Source: Flammula alnicola
Lineage: Eukaryota > Basidiomycota > Agaricomycetes > Agaricales > Strophariaceae
Length of the DNA stretch: 64,000 bases
NCBI GenBank assembly: GCA_015499995.1
Contig: JADNRV010000031.1
Location: 248,001-312,000, forward strand
Direction of reading: 5' to 3'
A program made the position numbers and the translations under genes. The notes below the pieces were generated by a model. That model made no database searches and was not told the DNA's origin. It worked only from the letters and a program-made list of their open reading frames with translations. How positions within the stretch are numbered: position 1 is the first letter of the stretch; every line of letters begins with the position of its first letter. Below, in pieces: positions 58,951 through 64,000 of the stretch.

Positions 58951-61900
58951 ATACGCAGGGAGCGAGGACTTGGGTGGTCGATGTTGGAGGTAAAGGGGTG
59001 AAAGGGTCTTAGAGCCATGAACATCATTGCAGGTGGCCTGGGGACTAGATGCTTAAAGTCACGTGTCGCGCTTAATATGCATCATGATCCAAATTCCGGA
59101 TCCTTGAACCCAATTACCACCAACGTGGCTCTAGTTTTGCTCGGCCATCCTCCCTTTGTCGATTTTTGCGGATTATCCCATCAAATCGACCATCTGATGC
59201 CCCAGTGCCCGTAGCCTCTAGCTGGCGGTGCAGTATATACCTGACAATACCGCTGGGGTTCAACGTTGTCGTGACTGTCGACCTTCACGCTTCTTCAAGC
59301 ACTTCGGCCAATTCTGCATTCGGCGCACAATTTTCTGGGCATTGGCGTCCGCGAAGATTGTGAAAGATAATTAACCCTCTGAAGTTCCTCATATCTGGCC
59401 GCAGACAGCTCAATTGAGGGCAGTCCGTTTCCGACGTGCCTCGCTCTCAGGCTTCATGTACTGACTGTTGTTTGGACGTTTCCTCCTGGAATTTTCTTCT
59501 GGAAACGACTCTTGGGAGCGAACAGCTGCAAAATTGGCAAGAGGAACCAACGGGGAGAAAGCCAACAAATTTTTCCATACTTGCCCCTCATGACCTCGTC
59601 CTGGATGATCGCAATGTCTTTCCAAAGATACCCCAAATTTCTCATGATGTCCTTACATAACGGTTAACAGTCGGTTAAGTGTCACGCAACGTTCAGAAGT
59701 CCCTCGTTCCTTGTTTTTCCACCAGTCTTTCCAGTGCTAGATGCTTTTTGTCCTGCAATCGCACCGCCTAAGGCGTTTCAAGGACTCACCTTTTGAACAG
59801 TCCTCCACTTGCTGTCTAGTCCAGTCTCGAGGTTTCTTCGTCCTCGGTCCGTTAAACTTTCATTGAGATTTCCTCAAGATGGAAAACTGACATATCTTGT
59901 CGTGTGCCTGTTCCTGGAATATGTCACAACGCGGAGAGTATACTAAAGTATACTGCTGTTTTTTAATGGTTTACTCCATCTGGTCCCGCGGCACTGAATC
60001 CCGGAGGCAATTTTGGCCTTTTTGGTGCCGTCCATTCATATGTTCTTCACCTCAATGTCTTCATCCCCGCGTGCCCGACTCCGAAAACCCCATGAACACT
60101 TCCAAGACGACCATCCCACGATATCCCGTCAGATTGTGCAAAAAACTTGACAACCCGCGACACTTTCAATGGGAGATCTACCGCCGAATGTTATCTACAA
60201 ACGGCTTCATTGAGTATTCATCTTGCCTCTTCGCTTATGCGTGGGTAAAAGGCCCCCAAGAAATACATAGGTGATATCGTCCTGCACGATGACGAACTGA
60301 GATGATCGATATCGTTCTTTGCAGCGATGTGCTGCATCAGTGTGATTTAGGAGGTGATTTGCATGTTCCCCTCCCCGCCGGTCCTACGTCCCGACATGGT
60401 TACAAATTGTGTGCGCGCCCTGTGGTTAGGTGGATGAAGGAGAATGTTTTTGCCCACATGAAAGCACATCTGTCTCGTTGTTCATTGGAGCCCTGTCTTC
60501 TGTCAACGGAGCGTTCAAATCCCATTTTTGCAGAACTCGCAGTTGTCAGATGTTTTTACCTCATAACTTGCCTGCCACACCACCGTGACGACTAGATTGG
60601 TATTCTTGTCCAGATGTATTGATTCGCAAGCTGCGTATGAGTGCACCCACTCTGTCCGGCATCAAATTACAGATATCGATGGCTACTCTTGTCCCTTGTT
60701 TACACGAATTCAGGAAGATTCAGGACTATGACTTGCCCAGCCCCTAGGAGTACAAACGCTATCTGTGATTGACTGTGTCTATCGCATTTGAAATGTTCGC
60801 ATGGGAGAGGGGTATAATGTGTTGGAACTTCTCTTTAGTAAGCTTTCTTAACCTAATTTTTTTATCGCTCCACTGTTACCACTATGTTTGCCATCAGAAC
60901 ACATTTTCCGAGTAAGCGACTCGCCAAAGGTAATTCAAAATTCAATCGCTGGCATTGTCAAAGAGCTTTGCAGTGTGCACTTGTGACCTCTGGGACGCCG
61001 CGCCTAATATAGTATCACAAAGCTGTGTAAGCCATCAAATGTCTTCTTGGTTTTCTCTCCTTTTGTTTGGACACTCTGTGGATCCAGTGCAGTGGGTTAG
61101 GTTGCCCATCATGTTTTCACCACATGGATTGCGAATTGATCAGACTTGAAGACAAGACTAAGGGTCACCGATGTCTACAAATTCTCTTTCGGGTATTATT
61201 TTTGATGGAAAGCAAATGGAGGGTTGAAATTCATTTTGCAGTGTCGGATAGTAGGCGTCTAATCGCTCACAAGTCACATACATTGCACTAGATACGCCAT
61301 GCGGTATGTGGGTGCGCCTGCGGTGTCATGAATGTTGGCCTTGGCCCAGGGAGCACATGTACTATAGCGTCTTTCGGTTCTGCCTCATCGTTGACGTCTA
61401 CATTTGAACTTGGCGGACGTGCGCGACTGATGACGCGCTCCGATGCGCTCGATACGGGGACTGTGCGCTCCATCGGACTGTCACTGACAAATGCTGTCAT
61501 GTGCAAGGCAGAATTCTTTTAGCGGCCACGGAGCCGTTAAGGTTTGCCAGCTTTGACATGGCGAAGACCTTGACGTCTTACGGTATGCTCTGGAAGCGCC
61601 GCTCATTCCCGACTTTGTCACAAGCAATGCCAAACATTTCTTTAACGCAGGACATACATAGTACGCTTACAGCATATTCAATGGAAGTCGGATTATTCCC
61701 AGCTTCTCAGTGTTCGGGGCGGCTCTTGTGAGTTGATAGATCGACCGCTTCATTGGTGATTGTGATTGGCCTCGAGGCGCCCCAAATCGGATGGGGTGAT
61801 GGGGGCGATTGGCAGTCCCAGAGCACTTCACAAAATGCACGTATAGAGACGTGAAAAAGATTCTAGTTCCATCGAAGTCCAGCTACTGTTGTATACCAGG

Positions 61901-64000
61901 GTAATTGAGAGGTCCGAGAGGAAAATATGTAGGCGCTAAAAGCCGCTAATAGCTACTACATAGACGCGCGTCAACAGACTGCAGGCGACGCTCTTCTTCT
62001 CAAGCATGTTCTTACACTGGCGAATGATCTTTCATGGAATTCATGATCACCGCCTGACGTTTGGAGCCTGTTGACCTTTCCAGGGTGGGGACGTACGCGT
62101 GTGGCGTTGACGTCTCTAGAATTAATATCGTACTTGCTGGCCTCCAGGCATGACAGTCTTCAACGTCCAGTGTGAGTGAGCGCCTGAATGAATTAATATT
62201 CGAATTTCGAATTGCATGTCCAATGGTTGTTATTGTCGATGTAGGACGCGTCCTTGATCCGAGCGCGACGTAATTTAATATCGGACGCATATTTGACAGT
62301 GAAAGTTGCTTTGACGTACTTCCACATCCATGGGCATCTTCTTCGTGAGTTCTCCTCACCGCAATATTATCGGTGAGTCGAGACTCGGCGGAGACTGCCG
62401 TCGACTCTACACCGACGCGCGAGAGAATTCTAGATCATCCTTGGCTCGGACCACTTTATGTTCGCTCCTGGAGTCTTGCAATTGACGCCAGCTGCTCGCC
62501 ACGCGCTAGGCTCGTCGTCTTGGATTCTGGCTGGCGTCTGAAGTCAGAATTTCAGTCAAACTCGACAACTTTGCTGCCTAATATCATGCTAATGATGATC
62601 CTAAAGTGCTCAAGCCTCACGCGCTCACGATCGACCAGCTAGCGCTAAGAACACGTGTCATACCTGGAAGCCAGACTCCTGGCTCGACGACTCGACGTGA
62701 CCGATTGCTCGAACTCTAAATCGATTTACCTAGAGGACCCGGAGCTCCTCCGCACAACGTGAAAGACGAGGCGGCCGGCCTGACCCTGCTGTCCGTGAGG
62801 TAAGCGATTGTCAAACGTACGCTGACTGAAGGTGCGCATCGTCACTATACACTATACTTACAAGCAAAATACTTAACCGACGTCCCGACATTAATCCCTG
62901 CCTATCCATTAGTGCCACTCTTCTGTCATTCATTTTATTTTACTTATTCAGTCCGTCTGTCCTCGTCCAGCAGCAGGTCATCCCCCCACCGTCTGGCACG
63001 TCCCCGCGTTCCCTTGCAAATTTTTCTGACAAGCAACGCCTCGCTCTGCAGGGTGGAAGAAACGATCGGCTTCCGCGCCATATGTTCTGTATGAACTTAA
63101 TAACGTTCAACATTAAATAAGCGAGCCGCCGCGTCGGCCGCGACATATACCATTCAAGAGGTTGATGGAATAGAGCGACAATCTCCTATCTCCCCGATAT
63201 CGATCCCGCCGCAGATCCACGTTCGACATGTGGATTTGAAATTTGTCCTTCCCCAACGTATGGCCGGGCTGCGCGTACTGCTCCCTTTAGGCTTCTATGT
63301 GAGGGTAATAACTCCGGTAAACCTCAGGTATATGCACGTACAGCCCAGATAAACCTCGTTCTCTCGCAGCGGAACGAATGAATACCCTGCCGAGCGAATC
63401 CCCAGCATGTCGTGGTACGTCTGGCCTTCTTCTTTTCACCTTCTTTTCACCCTCACATGCATTTGTCAATTTTATTCGATCGAACTCGGGAGGTGGTACG
63501 ACATATACACACCCGGCTTTTCTCAGATGTCGAAGATCTTCTAAGAAGCGATGATGACGACGCACGTCGATGATGCGTGTGAACCGCGTGCGTGGTCAAT
63601 TGAAGTTCAAGCGACGGCAGCGCTGCCTATATACCCATTGTTGCTGGAGTCTCTAGCAACGCGTTAAACTACTGCCTCCGCATTACACACTCTCGCCTTC
63701 CTAAAATCCAATCTCATCGGCGACCAACAGTCGACATATGTACAGAAGGACACCCGAGTCGACAGCGTGTCAATGTATGGCAGAATTAGAAGGTGTGTTG
63801 TTGTTGTTCGTGTCCTTCGCGGACATTTCGTTTGTCTTTTGCGATGGATGCACGGCGCAGTCCGGTTGGGGTTCTACTCTACAGTGATCTCGACAGGCCG
63901 AGATCACTTTCAGCCAGTGTCCTCCGATGTTGATGATATTTCTGTACTTGCAGTCGATCGTGATGATGAATAGCTATCTGATATGCGCACGTAGTATACA
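58951..64000. other. Gene-poor right end
   Basis: No gene can be supported in these 5 kb. Short open frames at 59.9-60.6 kb and 61.3-61.7 kb read partly like protein but match no family I know. An 11-nt CTTCTTTTCAC duplication lies at about 63428-63449. The base composition shifts toward CpG-containing words after 61.9 kb. Confidence 0.6.
59060..59065. promoter_or_regulatory. CACGTG upstream of the RING gene
   Basis: An E-box core located 110 bp upstream of the RING-finger start, the same distance as before the Bye1-like gene. Confidence 0.35.

Noticed and set aside
59897..60595. Possible DNA-transposase relic (SDVLHQCDLGG stretch)
   Set aside because: The resemblance to agaric transposases is limited to a few residues and no catalytic residues or terminal repeats were found.
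1..64000. CRISPR arrays, riboswitches, operons, phage or plasmid features
   Set aside because: Nothing of the kind is visible, and the gene structure is eukaryotic throughout.

Overview
The window looks like nuclear DNA of a mushroom-forming basidiomycete (Agaricomycetes). The genes are split by many short introns (about 50-60 nt, GT...AG). The recognisable products are eukaryotic and fungal: an NDR kinase, a septation-type STE kinase, L-arabinitol 4-dehydrogenase, Bye1, Pol32/Cdc27, Pif1, Arp8, ELMO and MTHFR. No tRNA, rRNA, CRISPR array or prokaryotic operon was seen.

Layout. 0-9.2 kb: 3' end of an NDR/Cbk1 kinase, L-arabinitol 4-dehydrogenase, a Bye1-like PHD-TFIIS-SPOC protein and a small secreted protein. 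9.2-18.5 kb: gene-poor, with fragmented coding relics on both strands, short repeats and a candidate 0.58-kb MITE with terminal inverted repeats. 18.5-25.9 kb: a very large kinase gene of the SepH/Cdc7 (Cdc15) type with an added calponin-homology domain and a C1 zinc finger. 26-28.3 kb: gene-poor, with a broken nucleoside deoxyribosyltransferase-like gene. 28.3-32 kb: a DUF4743/Nudix hydrolase convergent with Pol32/Cdc27. 32.5-37.5 kb: a large EF-hand/ZZ-finger protein with a helical N-terminus. 37.7-42.1 kb: an F-box-like protein, an unknown serine-rich protein and a DUF202 membrane protein. 42.7-48.2 kb: MTHFR convergent with an ELMO protein. 51.3-59 kb: Pif1 helicase head-to-head with Arp8, then a RING finger protein. 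The last 5 kb has no gene I can support.

The strongest window-wide signal is technical or evolutionary. At least ten genes, including conserved ones (Cbk1, MTHFR, Arp8, Pif1, Bye1), switch reading frame abruptly inside exons, most simply explained by a single missing base and often near short homopolymers. This looks like uncorrected indels in the assembly rather than ten independent pseudogenes. Coordinates below span whole loci, and the protein in each can only be read by following these frame changes. The same effect may hide genes in the gene-poor stretches.

Functional links. Pol32 and Pif1, partners in break-induced replication in yeast, both lie here, and both have a CACGTG and an ACGCGT hexamer close together upstream. 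Arp8 (INO80 complex) is divergent from Pif1. Two kinases of the mitotic-exit/septation and morphogenesis networks lie about 18 kb apart.
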